Below, piece by piece: positions 1 to 11,616 of a DNA stretch of 64,000 bases. The stretch comes from Toxorhynchites rutilus septentrionalis. Its lineage: Eukaryota > Arthropoda > Insecta > Diptera > Culicidae. The DNA lies in the NCBI RefSeq assembly GCF_029784135.1, contig NC_073746.1, forward strand, positions 71,342,042 to 71,406,041, in the 5' to 3' direction. The notes beneath the pieces are model-generated. The model saw only the letters and a program-made list of their open reading frames with translations, was not told the origin of the DNA and did not search any database. The translations under genes were made by a program, and so were the position numbers. How positions within the stretch are numbered: position 1 is the first letter of the stretch; every line of letters begins with the position of its first letter.

Positions 1-1600
1 AGTTTGCCGCTCTAATTTTGTAACTTTGTCAACCCCTCGGCCGTCCGGTCGGGAGGGCGGACTCAGCCGGCAACGGGACTGATTATGGTAATGATGGACT
101 ACTGCTGCGCGCGGCATGATGGACCTCTCTACATCCAAAGGTAAACCAACGATGAAGTGGTGTTTAAGAAGGTCGAGAAAAGCTTGAGCGAGCCGAAGGA
201 AAGTAATAATTTAAGCGAGATTGTTGTTTGTCGAAGATAATTATTATCACATAATTAAGGCGCTCTAATTGAAGGAGAGAGGAAGTGATTGAACTGAATT
301 AAGAGGTGCCGTTCTGCACACCATTTGCTCTCTCCCTAGGGCGGGAAATCCTAGGGTTCCCCACGATAAATCATCATTGCGCGATAATTGAGTAATAAAG
401 TGCCAGCGGTCGGAATCAGTGCAAAATAATTGAGCGGCGTTGTTTTATCAATAAGTCCTCGCCGGAGCAAAATCACAAATAACTTGAACCCGACACTGCG
501 GCGAAATTTATCCATCAATCGTGGAATGTTTCGCTCTAGTGGCGGGGGAGGGTGGCGGTTCGTGGATCGACCAGGATTACCGCAAGTCGCGGGAAAAACT
601 ATAACTCAATACTGACACAAGCCGCGCGGCAATCAGCGCTGGCACGCAAACACCTATCAACATCTCGAAGGCGCACCTTGCCGTCGTCAAAGTGGTGCTT
701 AGCATGCGAACCCTCGAAGCCACCGCCGGGGAGGAAGGTGGGGGTGGGAAAACGGAACAATTTGTTTCGAAACCGTAAGCTTCAACTGCGGCACCGTGTA
801 TGCAAATGTGCATTCCGTACGAAAAAGCGCACACTCGGGCTCGATCTTGGCACTTGCAGCTATCAAGATTGGTTACATCGAACGCGTTTCGCGGAATTGT
901 TCGCGAGGTGAGGGTACGAATCCGGCTGATAAGCGGTTGCCACGGGATTTAATCAACGGTTTTTGCGCGTTTTGCACTCAAAAAAGGAAAGAACGCCCTC
1001 TAAGGTGAAATTTTTCATATTGGATTAAACTCCGTATTCCAAATGAAACACCACTAGACTGGAGAGATCCGACGGAGTCAACTCCTCGCTGCAGCAGCTG
1101 CTACTGCTGTTACAGAGGGCGACGACTGCGGCGGCAGCATATGTATGTACATTTCATTTCAAGCCTTTTTGCATATCCGTAATCTCCCTCGGTAGCAGGC
1201 AAGCCCCGGCCAGTGGCCTGCAGCCCTCATGATCCCCGTCTATATCTTATGTGCACTCGTTAATGTGGGGGCTAATCTTGCGAGTGCCTTTTCGCAGATG
1301 CTTTGCATACTGTATAGGCTCACAAACACCGAGGCCAAATAGAAAGATTAGATTTATCACAAAAATTACTGCACAAAATGCAAATGACCCCTTCTGCAGT
1401 AGAGTCTCGGCAAAAGCGGATTGTTTTTGCATGCGGTTTCATCAACCCATAGCGATAGCTCCTAGAAGCTTGCTGGTAACAAGCGCGGGGGAGGAGGTTT
1501 ATTTGCCAATTACGAGCCGAGTGTGTGTGCGCGATTTTGCTTATGAATAATTGGGACGCCGTGTGTGAGCAAAAAAAATAGTATCGGTCGGCAGCAGGCG
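1..1600. other. GC-richer single-copy island, no gene recognised
   Basis: This stretch has balanced base composition and no match within the window to any of the repeat families. Short ORFs occur on both strands but none has a recognisable domain, and they overlap each other in opposite frames, which is expected for GC-richer noncoding DNA. It could be a promoter or enhancer region or an untranslated exon of a gene outside the window. That is an inference from composition only. Confidence 0.4.
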
Positions 1601-2301
1601 GTAAGATGACGATTATGGACCGGGTAACTGTTTTTTCACTGATTAATTCCGTTCATATAACATGCATTCAACTCGGTTGACCATGGGTTCACTTTTGTTT
1701 ATAGTTACGTGAGTATATAGTGCTGGCCAAAATAAAATTCCGGAATTTTTCATATGTTATCAAGAGCGATATCGTGATAATTTACTACATGGTTATTTGA
1801 TGATTGAATTAAAATTTTTTTCTGGAGTGGTGTTCAGTTTCTAGAATTATTCTATCTTCATATCTTCAACTTTCGCAAAACTCCATACTAATGTCGTTCC
1901 ATCGAAAATAGCAACAAAGACGTGGCCATGTCGGGCGAATATAGGGGATGTAGTAAACGATATTGTTTTCAGTAAACGATAAAAGAGGAACCGGCGCATC
2001 ACGCATCACGTCAAATTTTGTCGTTGTCCAAATAAATTCCACAATCCAGTTCTTTTTAAGAAAGCTTATCATAACTTCTAAATGGTTATTCTAGATTCTA
2101 TCTTTTCGGGCAGTTTCCTTTGAAATCATTCTCTATATTTATTTTATTTTTTTTCAGAAGTACGATAGATACTTCATTCCGTACGGCTTTTCTCATTTCC
2201 AGATCACTTTTGGAATTTTCTCGTCCAGTTTCCAGTTTTTTTTTTGAAATTATTATTTCTGTATATTTAATGGTAGCGAAAACCAAGTGTTTCTATGCAT
2301 A
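1601..2301. other. AT-rich sequence, no gene
   Basis: I see no coding signature here, only AT-rich sequence with homopolymer T runs. A segment near 1720 (tagtgctggccaaaat) resembles the start of a Tc1-type terminal repeat, but I found no matching inverted end, so no element is called. Confidence 0.3.
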
Positions 2302-2905
2302 CAGCCATTCCATGCCAAACCAATTTAGTGGTTCTCAGATTTTCGTGAAAAGTGGTAGTTTTGTTCTTTATCGCTAAACATTAGACCCATATTTTTTTTT
2401 ATTTTTTCAGTAGGGTGACCATTTCCATTTCAGGGTTGTCCGAAAAATCAACTTTTTCCTCATTTTTCCAAAAATGACTTTTTTCAAAAATTCATAACTT
2501 TTGAATTACTAGACCGATTCAGATGAATGTCGATCAAATTAAAGCCAATCACCAATCATTTTTTGAAAAAATACCATACCTGCAGAAAATTTGAATTCTG
2601 CTCGTTATTATTGATTGTATTCGTTTTTTTTGTTTTCATTGTCTCGGGATCAAAGACGCTATAGTTTTTTATATTTTTTCTGGAAAGCTGAGGATTTTTC
2701 ACATAACATATCTCGAAACCAGGGAGGCGTTTTTTTTCGTTTTTGAGTTATGATTTTTCAAAGTTACCCGATGGTCCAAAAAATTCTTTTCCCCTTCTTT
2801 CCCAAAAATGACTTTCTTCAAAAATTTCTTACTTTTGAACTACTGGACCGATTCAGATGATCGACATATCAAATTAAAGCCAATCAGCTCAGAACAACCA
2901 TTGGC
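2302..2905 (+). repeat. Foldback family A, partial arm (copy 1)
   Basis: It starts with the family signature CAGCCATTCCATGCCAAACC. Internal modules follow that contain ttctcagattttcgtgaaa, a poly-T block, gggtgaccatttccat, and a cttttgaa(t/c)tact(a/g)gaccgattcagatga block that appears twice in this copy (near 2500 and 2830). The same ordered modules occur at 43.2, 48.75 and 55.95 kb. No inverted right arm follows, so this is a single or truncated arm. Confidence 0.65.
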
Positions 2906-3439
2906 AAAAAGCCAATGGTCCAAAGAACGCTCAAAACGGCTACTGAAAATCCGAACCGGATCGATTGTGGGATTGATTGACGGTGGCGACAGCAACCGTT
3001 TTGGAACAAATTTTCACCTTCAGTTTTCTACTGCTAAAAAATATGCACCCCACTTTGATGCCTCTTTTAACCCTTTAACGGGCCGTGAGAAGTAGGCATT
3101 TAATCAACGCAAACTTCAATACAACGACATGTTTACATGCTAAAATACACAAAACAGTTTTTCCAATACGTAAAATAATTAGAAACATCGAAAAAAATGG
3201 TGACAATATAGCTAGGAGGACAGGTTATATTAACATGCCCTTCTAGCGGTAAACGCTTCATGGTAAAAATGATTTTATATATTTGAAGTTTTGATGTTAG
3301 TTTCAACAAAAACAACTAATAACTCTCATGTTCAGACTCAGCAGGTCCAAAACAGTTCATATACATTGAAAACATCAACAAATTGACCGTTCTTCAATTA
3401 CTTTTCAGTAAATTTGCTCTTACTGCTCGAAATTAGTAG

Positions 3440-4432
3440 TTGTTAACAATAAAATTCATTTCCTCTGTGCATTTTGATCTGTCCATGAAGCAGGATATCC
3501 ATGGAATTCCAGATTATCATCGATCGGGGATCGTTCCTACGATTTTCGAAGCAAAGTATGGGCGTGTCAATTGTGATAATATGTACTTTACTGATGGGTC
3601 CTCTATGAATGAGTCCACAGGATTTGGAGTGTTCAACAATTTTTTTAGCACCTCACACAGTCTTCAGTATCCTTGCTCAGTGTATATTGCTGAATTGGCA
3701 GCAATACACTGGGCGCTGGACAGCGTCGCCTCACGACCTGTTGAACACTATTACATTGTAACGGATAGTCTTAGCTCTGTCGAAGCTATCCGTTCAGTGA
3801 GGCCGGAAAAGCACTCGCCGTACTTCCTTGAGAGAATACGAGAAATTTTGAGTGCTTTATCCAGACGCTGTTATGTCATTACCTTTGTCTGGGTCCCTTC
3901 ACATTGCTCAATTCCGGGTAATGAGAGGGCTGACTCATTAGCAAAGGTAGGTGCAATTGAAGGCGAAATTTATCAGCGTCAAATCGCCTTCAATGAATTT
4001 TATTCTTTAGTTCGTAAAAATACCATCGTTAACTGGCAACGCAAATGGAACGAAGATGAATTGGGCCGGTGGCTCCACTCAATTATCCCTAAGGTTAGCC
4101 TCAATCCGTGGTTCAAAAGTCTGGACTTGAGTCGGGACTTTATTCGCACCTTCTCCCGACTCATGTCCAATCACTGTTCGTTAGACGCGCTGCTTTTTCG
4201 TTTTAATCTTGCCGACAGCAATCTCTGCGGTTGTGGCCATGGTTACCACGACATCGAACACGTTGTTTGGTCGTGCGAGTTGTATCTTGTCGCCAGATCG
4301 AATTTAGAAAACTCCCTTCGGGCTGGAGGAAAGCAGTCCAATGTGCCGGTGAGAGATGTGTTGGCTCGGTTAGACCTTGATTACATGTCCCAAATATATG
4401 TTTTCCTTAAAGCTATCGATCTTCGAGTGTGA
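3440..4432 (+). CDS. Retrotransposon pol C-terminal fragment: RNase H domain
   Basis: The 330-residue open frame begins at a non-ATG codon because it is the interior of a longer pol gene. RNase H residues are all present in order: D52 in FTDGSS, E85 in AELAAIHWAL, D109 in VTDSLSSVEA and D165 in GNERADSLAK. The WVPSHCSIPGNE stretch before the last aspartate is typical of retroelement RNase H. A C-terminal CGCGHGYHDIEHVVWSC segment (residues 263-279) looks like the Cys/His knuckle found at the end of such pols. No stop or frameshift interrupts it, so the insertion may be fairly young. The domain would degrade the RNA strand of the RNA:DNA hybrid during target-primed reverse transcription. Without RT this copy cannot move by itself. 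Confidence 0.85.
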   Translation: MLTIKFISSVHFDLSMKQDIHGIPDYHRSGIVPTIFEAKYGRVNCDNMYFTDGSSMNESTGFGVFNNFFSTSHSLQYPCSVYIAELAAIHWALDSVASRPVEHYYIVTDSLSSVEAIRSVRPEKHSPYFLERIREILSALSRRCYVITFVWVPSHCSIPGNERADSLAKVGAIEGEIYQRQIAFNEFYSLVRKNTIVNWQRKWNEDELGRWLHSIIPKVSLNPWFKSLDLSRDFIRTFSRLMSNHCSLDALLFRFNLADSNLCGCGHGYHDIEHVVWSCELYLVARSNLENSLRAGGKQSNVPVRDVLARLDLDYMSQIYVFLKAIDLRV

Positions 4433-4564
4433 TTGTTCATACATCCTTTTCCCCTCCTTTTCGTCCTTCGCGAGCTATCGGTTCCCTTCCTACTAACATT
4501 AGAATAAGTTAAATTGTAAACACATATTAAATGTAAGGATAGTTTTAAGAATTGAGTGTGAAGT

Positions 4565-4612
4565 GTCAGTGTGAATGAGAATGTGAATGTGAATGTGAAT
4601 GTGAGTGCGAGT
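4565..4612 (+). repeat. GAATGT-type hexanucleotide microsatellite in LINE 3' UTR
   Basis: Tandem copies of gaatgt and its variant gagtgc lie about 130 bp downstream of the pol stop codon. The minus-strand reading gives a spurious FTFTFTF-type peptide that should be ignored. Confidence 0.8.
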
Positions 4613-4836
4613 GTAAACACACATCTCCTTACATCCCATCCTTTTCCTAATGAAAATGTGTCACCCTTCTAAACTCGAGTCGACCGCGAGTAATCGGTTT
4701 CCTATTTCATTAACCATAGAATTAAGGAAACAACATGTTGATATATGCTAGTTGAAATATAGTTAAGAGTTTGGCTCCATTAAACTTATGTAACTGAGCC
4801 TGTAAAAATAATCGGATTAATAATAACAATAAAATG

Positions 4837-5413
4837 GCTCCCAAATGAATAGTTTTTTGTATTTCGCGCTATAAAAATCAGCCATGTTGCTAATTTTCAA
4901 AACTAGCTACCACATAAGGCTACACCCAAACTAACGTTGGGATGACGAGATGACGAAACAAGAGCTAAAAATCTATTTTGGGTGTAGAAGTGATAATTTA
5001 TTGTTGAAGAGGAGAAAAAAAATCGTCTCTAGTGAAAGGGTTAACTTGAACCGTGAAACCGTGAAAGAGTTAACTTAAAACCAATGGTCGAATTCGGGAA
5101 AATTCAATGATCGATCGGAAAAAAATCACCAATAAGTCATTCTCGTTTTAACTGTCATCCAGCTAGCGAGCAGATGACGTTTAGATGATGATGTTTAGTT
5201 TAGTTTTCCAAAATAGCCTTCTCTTAGCCTAAAGGTGAGAAAGTTTGAGGGTCTCAGAAAGCTTTTATAATTCAAAACGTCATCATCATTGCAGTACTGA
5301 ACTCAAACACACTCCTTAATTTTTAGAAGTTCTCTTCCAGCAAAAAATATAAAAACAATTCTCTTTTTATTACTTCAGATATTATTTTAGAATGCATCGG
5401 TACGTGTGGTTGA
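4837..5413. other. AT-rich flank, no gene
   Basis: I see no gene here. A gtgaaagggttaac stretch at about 5034 is complementary to ttttaaccctttaacggg at about 3066. The LINE may therefore lie inside an older element with TTAACCCTTT-type ends, but the similarity is short and I do not call it. Confidence 0.25.
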
Positions 5414-5455
5414 TGGGTTTTGCGTGGGTTTGTAGAAGCAGCTGAAAATGAATTC

Positions 5456-5638
5456 ATGAATCATTATTGTTGTCGCGAGAACAATGCACGAGATTTGTGT
5501 GATGATTGCCAGTGCCTTAGCACACTCAGTACGTATCGCGAATGTTCTTCTTATGCAACACACAGTGTGATTATATTTTTGTTCCTCACCATCGTTATCC
5601 ATTTATTAAAGCATAAAATCAACAGTCCGTACGCGTGA
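5456..5638 (+). CDS. Candidate small Cys-rich ORF with a C-terminal hydrophobic segment
   Basis: From the ATG at 5456 the frame gives 60 residues ending at TGA. The frame is already open from a TGA at 5411. It contains a run of cysteines (YCCRE, LCDDCQCLS, RECSS) followed by HSVIIFLFLTIVIHLLKHK, a plausible single membrane span, and a short basic tail. An attattttag sequence just upstream could be a splice acceptor. A different frame just before it encodes MHRYVWLMGFAWVC, which looks like a signal peptide, so a frameshift or splice is possible. I do not recognise a family, and random occurrence is quite possible. Confidence 0.17.
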   Translation: MNHYCCRENNARDLCDDCQCLSTLSTYRECSSYATHSVIIFLFLTIVIHLLKHKINSPYA

Positions 5639-5940
5639 TTCAATCGTACAAAAACAATCTTTACTTTACGGTAGGATGACGAGGTACGTCTTATTTAACA
5701 TTTTTCTTCAGCTTCACTTCTGACCGTCAGTGCAAGCTCTGCACTATACTTGCTTCGCGCATATTCCGAGACAAAGAATTTAGCTAGCTCATTCAACACG
5801 GGAGTAAAATTGAAACTGAGGTTGGCCAACGGGATATTTATAGTGCTACCATGACCAACTAACGGCATGTATCAACAACTGACTAATCTTGATTTGGTTG
5901 TACTTTCAAGCAGATACTCATTTAAAAATTTTTAGAAAAA

Positions 5941-6550
5941 GGAAAAAAAGGTGGGTTATATCTATTATATAACCACAAGTTTGACGTGGGACTACCGTTG
6001 TCTTAGTAAGCATTTGTATTTCCCAGGCTTCTCAGTTTAGAAGTACGTATTAGGGAATCATATTCAGGTCTGCACAAAGACAAGCGAGTACAAAAGTACT
6101 CGCAGCTTGCATATATTTGCAAAGCGGATTACCCCAGGCATCTTTGTTTCCAAATCCATCTTAGGGAAACACATTTTGGTGTGCACAATAATACCCTCAA
6201 CTTGCATGTATATTTGCAAAGCGGGTTCCTACAGGTACATTGATTTTGAAGTCTGTGTTGGGGAAACCGTAAATCGGGCCAATCAAAATTTGACAGTTTG
6301 GGCGTTTAGATAACGCTTGACATTTTACAGTTATTCAAGTGTTTATCTCATGAAAAAAAGCGTTATATAAATTGCGATCGACGCGTAGAAATATTTTCTA
6401 TCAATTGATGCAAACATCTTTCCGATCTAATAAGAAATGTTCAAGTTATAAGCAATAATCGAAATCTTTAATTTTTTTCCTGCATGTTCTGTGTTTAGGT
6501 TTTCATTTCACTCTCATATACTCTGGTTAGACGTAGTCCCACGTCAAAAA
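5941..6550. mobile_element. MITE-like repeat with GACGTAGGACTAC-type ends (copy 1)
   Basis: The left end has gtgggttatatctat followed by tataacca, then gacgtgggactacc. The right end carries the inverted form, agacgtagtcccacgtc. A second copy at 25447-26523 has the same ends. The interior holds two or three degenerate units of about 105 bp around cttgcatatatttgcaaagcgg. There is no coding capacity, and the exact boundaries are approximate. Confidence 0.5.
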
Positions 6551-6727
6551 GTTACACCACTGTGTACGATATCTATCATCCATTCTTTCTTTGTCCGCTG
6601 TGTGTGACATCATCATTGAGAAAGACTGCTATCTTCTGGTTGGAACGAGAATGTAACTTCAATAAGGATGATCATGACTTGATGTATAAAGGGTTTCAAA
6701 TTCCCTAATTCATCCGTCTCTAGCCTT

Positions 6728-8240
6728 GGTGGTTAGATACTCCTCCCCCCTCTCTAAGGGGGGACTGTCATACAAATGAAACACAAATTTCTGCATCACT
6801 CGAGAATTAATCAAGCAAATGGAACGAAATTTGGTATGTTAAGGTTGTAGAGTGCAATAAATATTTCTATAGTGGTTAGACACCCCACTCCCCAGATTCT
6901 ATAGATTCTGTAGGTTTTATAGGTTCTATAGACTTAAATATTTTATAGATCTAAAGGGGGGCTGCCATACAAATGAAACACAAATTTCTGCATTACTCGA
7001 GAATCAATCAAGCAAACAAAACCAAATTTGGCAAGAGAAGGTTTTAGGGTGCAATAAATATTTTAACGGTGGATAGATACTAATTTCTGCATTACTCGAG
7101 AATTAATCAAGCAAATGCAACCAAATTAGGCATCTGGAGGTTTTAGGTTGCAAAAAATGATAATATGGTGGTTAGATACACCTCTCCCCTCTCTTAGGGG
7201 GCGGGGGGGGGGAGTGTATTCCATACAAATGAAACACAAATTTCTGCATTACTCGAGAATTAATCAAGCGAATGAAACGAAATTTGGCATGTGGAGGTTT
7301 TAGGGTGCAACAAATGTTTCTATGGTGGTTAGACACTCCACCCCCCTCTCTAAGGGGGGACTGCCATACAAATGAAACACCAATTTCTGCATTACTCGAG
7401 AATTAATCAAGCAAACGAAACCAAATTTGGCATGTGGAGGTTTTAGGGTGCAACAAATGATTCTATGGTGGTTAAATACACCTGCCCCCTCTCTTAGGGG
7501 GCAGGGGGGGGGCTGCCATACAAATGAAACCCAAATTTATGCATTACTCGAGAATTAATCGAAACCAAATTTGGCATGTGGAAGTTTTAGGCTGTAATAA
7601 ATTATTCTATGGTGTTTAGATACTGCCATAGAAATGAAACACAAATTTCTGCATTGTTCGAGAATTAATCAAGCAAACGATTTTCAATTCTTTTTGTTTC
7701 AATTAGGTATATGAAGGTTTTAGGGCACAATAAATGTTTTCACGGTGGTTAGACACTCCACCCCCTCTCTAAGGGGGAGCTGCCATTCAAATGAAAGACA
7801 AATTTCTGCATGACTCGAAAACTAATCAAGAAAATACTAAATTTGGCATGTGAAGATTTTAGGTGGCACGTTTCAATTGTGAATAAACACTCCTCCCCCC
7901 TCTCTAAGGGGAGAAGAAGGGAGGGATCTGTCTTCATTCTATCATATTTTCTGTATCAAACATTTATTCCATGTAACGGAGAAACATTTTAAGTGTTTGA
8001 AAAATCTTGAACGAGAATTGTGTCTGAAAATAATCTGATATTATAATGATGAGTTTTGGTAGAAGTACTAAGAATGTTTTAGTAAAAGGTTAATTTAACG
8101 GGGTCGATTAGAAGATCAATAAATGAACAGTTCTGTGATTGAACTCATGAACTTGCGCTTAGTAAGAAAACGTGAATGTTTGAAGGTATTGATAACAAAA
8201 AACAAATTTTGGGCGGGGCGAAGTTTGCCGGGTCAGCTAG
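6728..8240 (+). mobile_element. Helitron-like nonautonomous element, 5'-truncated, with internal tandem units
   Basis: The 3' end reads gaagtttgccgggtcagctag followed by T, matching the CTAG-ending, T-flanked terminus of Helitron-type elements. The canonical TC start seen in the copy at 27081 is missing. The body is a degenerate tandem array of roughly 150-190-bp units. Each unit has gccatacaaatgaaacacaaatttctgcattactcgagaattaatcaagc, then tttggcatgtggaggttttagggtgca, then a C-rich stretch (tcccccctctctaagggggg). About seven or eight units are present with variable length. No Rep/helicase ORF is seen. Confidence 0.65.
6894..6951 (+). repeat. Segment shared with the 9-bp minisatellite at 8.6 kb
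   Basis: About 57 bp here (agattctatagattctgtag through tagacttaaatattttatagat) is essentially identical to about 8624-8681 at the start of the minisatellite. It sits inside one Helitron tandem unit, between the C-rich stretch and the aaagggggg box, and is absent from neighbouring units. This suggests a copy event between the two arrays. Confidence 0.75.
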
Positions 8241-8619
8241 TACTCAATAAATTAAAAACGGGCGGAGCAATATTTTCTCCATTCACATTGTCTGTAGAGA
8301 GAACTGTGCCTTTCCTATTCTTCTTTCGTAAAAACGTGCCCTGTTTTCTGATATGGCACCATTACTGAAAGACGTACATCAACGTTTAAAATAATAGTGA
8401 ATGGTTTCTTTGGTCTGCGTTATTGTTACACACACTAAATGGTTTAGAATGAAGTAACATAAGATGGGCCATACTCTATAACTTGCCACTTCAGAATACA
8501 TTCAAGGCGTGTTTTCCACTAAGTACTACTAATAGAAAAAAGTATTTGCGTCCTACATTGAGAAGACAAACGTTCCACTGCGAACGTTAGTGCCATCCAA
8601 GAACAAGAAGCAAATCTTT
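8241..8619. other. Spacer, no gene
   Basis: Nothing recognisable lies between the Helitron end and the minisatellite. Confidence 0.3.
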
Positions 8620-9001
8620 CCATAGATTCTATAGATTCTGTAGGTTTTATAGGTTCTATAGACTTAAATATTTTATAGATTCTATAAATATCATAGATTC
8701 TATATATTCCATAGGTTCAATATATTCTATAGATTTTATAGAATTCCATAGATTCAACAGATTCTACAGATTCTATAAGTTCCATTGATTTCATAGATTC
8801 TAAATGTTCTGTAGATTTTATAGATTCCATCGATTTAATAGATTCTATAGATTCTATAGGCTTCATCGATTCTATAGATTCTATAGTTTCTGTATATTTT
8901 ATACATTCCATGGATTCTATAGGTTCTATAGATTTTATAGATTCTATAGATTCTATTTTATAAGTTCTACAACTTCTACAGATTCTATACATTCTATAGA
9001 T
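8620..9001. repeat. 9-bp minisatellite (ATTCTATAG and variants)
   Basis: About forty degenerate copies of a 9-bp unit, gattctata with single-base variants such as gattccata and gattttata. Because the period is a multiple of three, all frames stay open over long stretches and give artefactual peptides rich in ESIESIE or FYRFYRF. These are not genes. Confidence 0.9.
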
Positions 9002-10262
9002 GCGAGGCTCAGTTTGATCGAAGTGTGTCTTTATTTCGGCCATCACCTTATATACACATTCCATACATCCATTCGTTTGGTGCTTTTGTGAGAGATAAGA
9101 GTCGGATCAGAGAAAAAAAAACAAATAAAACCCAATCTTCTGATTCCGAATAACCTCGGAATAGATCCACGGTTTAAAAATAAGCTCTCCACTCCCCCCG
9201 AACCGTTTTATTGCACTCGGGATCCAAATATTTCCCAACGAAATCGATAACCTTTTCGGGCTATAAAACAAATACCTTTTATTTGCCTGAATAGATAGTG
9301 CGCCCCCCCGCGGACAAATGAACTGCTGTAGAGATACCAAGAAGGTCGGTCGGTCGTTCGAACGAAATAAAATATGGCGAAGATCAAAAAGGTGAAACCC
9401 ACACCTTCGGTTTCGATCCCGATAGGATTGCATCTCTTTCCTCCGCGCTCTCTGACCATCCCGGACCGTTCCATGTGTGCGAACCATTTGTTGCCTCGTG
9501 ACCCCTATCGTCAAATTATAATCGCTTAGCAGCAAATTTGGCCGACCTTTTCTTATACATACACATTTTGCTGTGGTTTTCAATATACTTTTATAACCCT
9601 TTCCACCAACCTAGCAACAGTGCATGCAGTGGTTTTGCATACCGACGGCGCTAGAGAACCCAATTTACCGCTAATCTTCCCGCAATCAATCCCTCGCGGA
9701 GGCTGGAGGCCGCTCGCAAAAAAGCACCAAAGCGCGATTCTGCGAAGTTATGTAAGAAACAATAAGAAACGGGTCCGCGTTCGCGTGGCGGATGGGTGGA
9801 TGATTGCGCCAAGGAGTGTGAGCCGGAGGAAAAACAAAAGTGAAACTGATTACGGCTCGATAACATTGTCCGTGTCGTAGACAACAACGCGGTGGTTCAC
9901 GATGAGCGCGCGCGTCCCCTTACGCGCGTATTTGCGCATCGATTAGGGGAGAAGTTAAGCGGTAGCTTTTGGCAAAAGCAAAGCACACACGACACGACAT
10001 GAACACGCGCCTCTATTTGATGCTTAGCGTAGATTATTTTGTGCATTTTATGCTCGCATGGATACGAATCACCGTTTTCCTAATCGATGCTAAGGTTTCG
10101 GTGTGCACAACTGCTGGAAGATTGCGGTGGAATAGATCTGACGTAAGTCGATGCGGCTCGGTAGCCGCGGATAATAGGACATGTCTTGAGAGTATGTTTG
10201 AACAGCTTTTTTCAGTGAGTGGTGTTCTCGTATTAAGATTTACAAGTCTAATTCGGCTTTAA
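9002..10262. other. GC-richer single-copy island, no gene recognised
   Basis: This is mixed-composition sequence without a window-internal repeat match. The minus-strand ORF at 9107-9583 is long but has no recognisable domain, and its composition looks like translated noncoding DNA. It may hold conserved noncoding or regulatory sequence of a neighbouring gene; nothing specific can be named. Confidence 0.35.
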
Positions 10263-11616
10263 TCTCTGCAGTGAATCTAATTTGATTTTAAGTGCTGAAT
10301 TATCTTTTCAAAGTCAACATAAAAAAAACGTTCAGATCCTGCACTGTTTTCTTTCTAGTTCTCAGAACTATATATATTTGAACATTTGAACATACATGAA
10401 CTACAACATCTGTTTGAAATAAACGGAAGGCAAATGAGAAGCTTCGAATCTCACAATGGTGATTAATCGTAAAATTTAACTTAAAATTTGATTTAACTCT
10501 GTATATTTATTCTTGATCGAAAAATTTTATCCCAGTATTGTTCTATTTCGCCATTTATGTCAGCTTTCAAGAAAAATCGAATTATCCAATATCTTTTCAA
10601 ACACAAAAATCAATATACAAGATAATCAGATAATCAGATAATATCTCTTCCAAACGTGTGGCTTCAAAAAAGAGATAGTAGAAAATCGATCAAAGGGTTC
10701 CGCATAATCGATAAAATCTCGCCAACTAGGAAATATAAATTCCTGAACTTCTGATATATCGTACAAAACAGTCTGAAAAACAAGCAAGCAAGCAAGAATT
10801 CAAACATCCCTAAACCCATCTAAATTTGAAAATAACTTAGATTTTGCCTCAGTCATTTCGCCAATTGAGGTACCGATTAGTATTTTTATTGAATTATTTA
10901 ACATAGGATATCTAAAATTAATCGATAGGCTAAATTGTTACAAATTTTCTAAAATGTATTGGTCGAAATAAAATTAGATTTCACTGACTTCTCCAATTCA
11001 GTATAGTGCGTTCTAAAGGCTAAATGAATAATACGGATCTATTTTTGCGATATGTTTTAAATATAACAGATTAAAACAGGATCGAAGCAATTCTTTTATG
11101 TTTTTACATAAAATTGCTGTATAAAGACATATATTTGCTAATATTTTCAATACTGCCAGGATTGTAATAAATTTATAATTTTACATTGAAAATTATGGCT
11201 CCGTAAGATTTCAAAACTCACTCAATAACTCGAAACTTAAAATTTGAATTTTTCAAACAAAATTTTCTTTCAAAATTTGAATGAAGCTTCGAAACATTTT
11301 TGTAAAATTTTCTTTTTATATTTGTTTTTTTTTGTCCTGGATATTAACGTTAACGTTAACAAAAATTCGCTTGACGGTTGACAGTGGGTGAGGCCTAGTG
11401 AGATAGTTGGAAACAATGAACCGAAGCGCAGAAAATGCAAGCGAATCGTAAATTCTTTTTAGACATCCAATTTTCGTTCAAAAATCCAAAAAGTGTTCGT
11501 TTTCTGAAACTGTGATTTCCTTTAGGAGCAATTTAACTGAATTCGTTCACCACATCTTGTAAATTAGTGGATCCTCAAAGAATTCACAGAAAATCTAGTA
11601 ATTTCAAGTAAAAATC
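10263..11616. other. AT-rich sequence, no gene
   Basis: No ORF, RNA gene or recognisable repeat is seen, apart from a short AAGC tetranucleotide run at about 10781-10796. Confidence 0.35.

Larger units (their letters stand above)
3440..4836 (+). mobile_element. 5'-truncated non-LTR retrotransposon (RNase H-bearing clade)
   Basis: This is the 3' part of a LINE-type element. It comprises an open RNase H plus zinc-knuckle segment, a roughly 400-bp 3' UTR that contains a short GAATGT-type repeat, and a simple A/T-rich tail (taataataacaataaaa). Reverse transcriptase and endonuclease are absent, consistent with 5' truncation on insertion. RNase H downstream of RT is known in the I, LOA and some R1-like clades; I cannot tell which from this fragment. 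I could not identify the target-site duplication. The 5' junction is set near the in-frame stop just before 3440. Confidence 0.75.

Noticed and set aside
3066..5050. Outer element with TTAACCCTTT ends around the LINE
   Set aside because: The inverted match is only about 10-12 bp and the flanks do not extend it.
6728..8240. Regularly repeated units that could suggest a CRISPR array or satellite
   Set aside because: Units of 150-190 bp with conserved interiors, a Helitron-like terminus and a eukaryotic context; there are no short repeats with unique spacers.
8717..9091. Long frames giving ESIESIE- or FYRFYRF-type proteins
   Set aside because: The 9-bp repeat keeps all frames open; there is no start context or non-repeat coding sequence.
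9107..9583. 158-codon minus-strand frame
   Set aside because: No recognisable motif; it overlaps a second frame of similar quality on the same strand.
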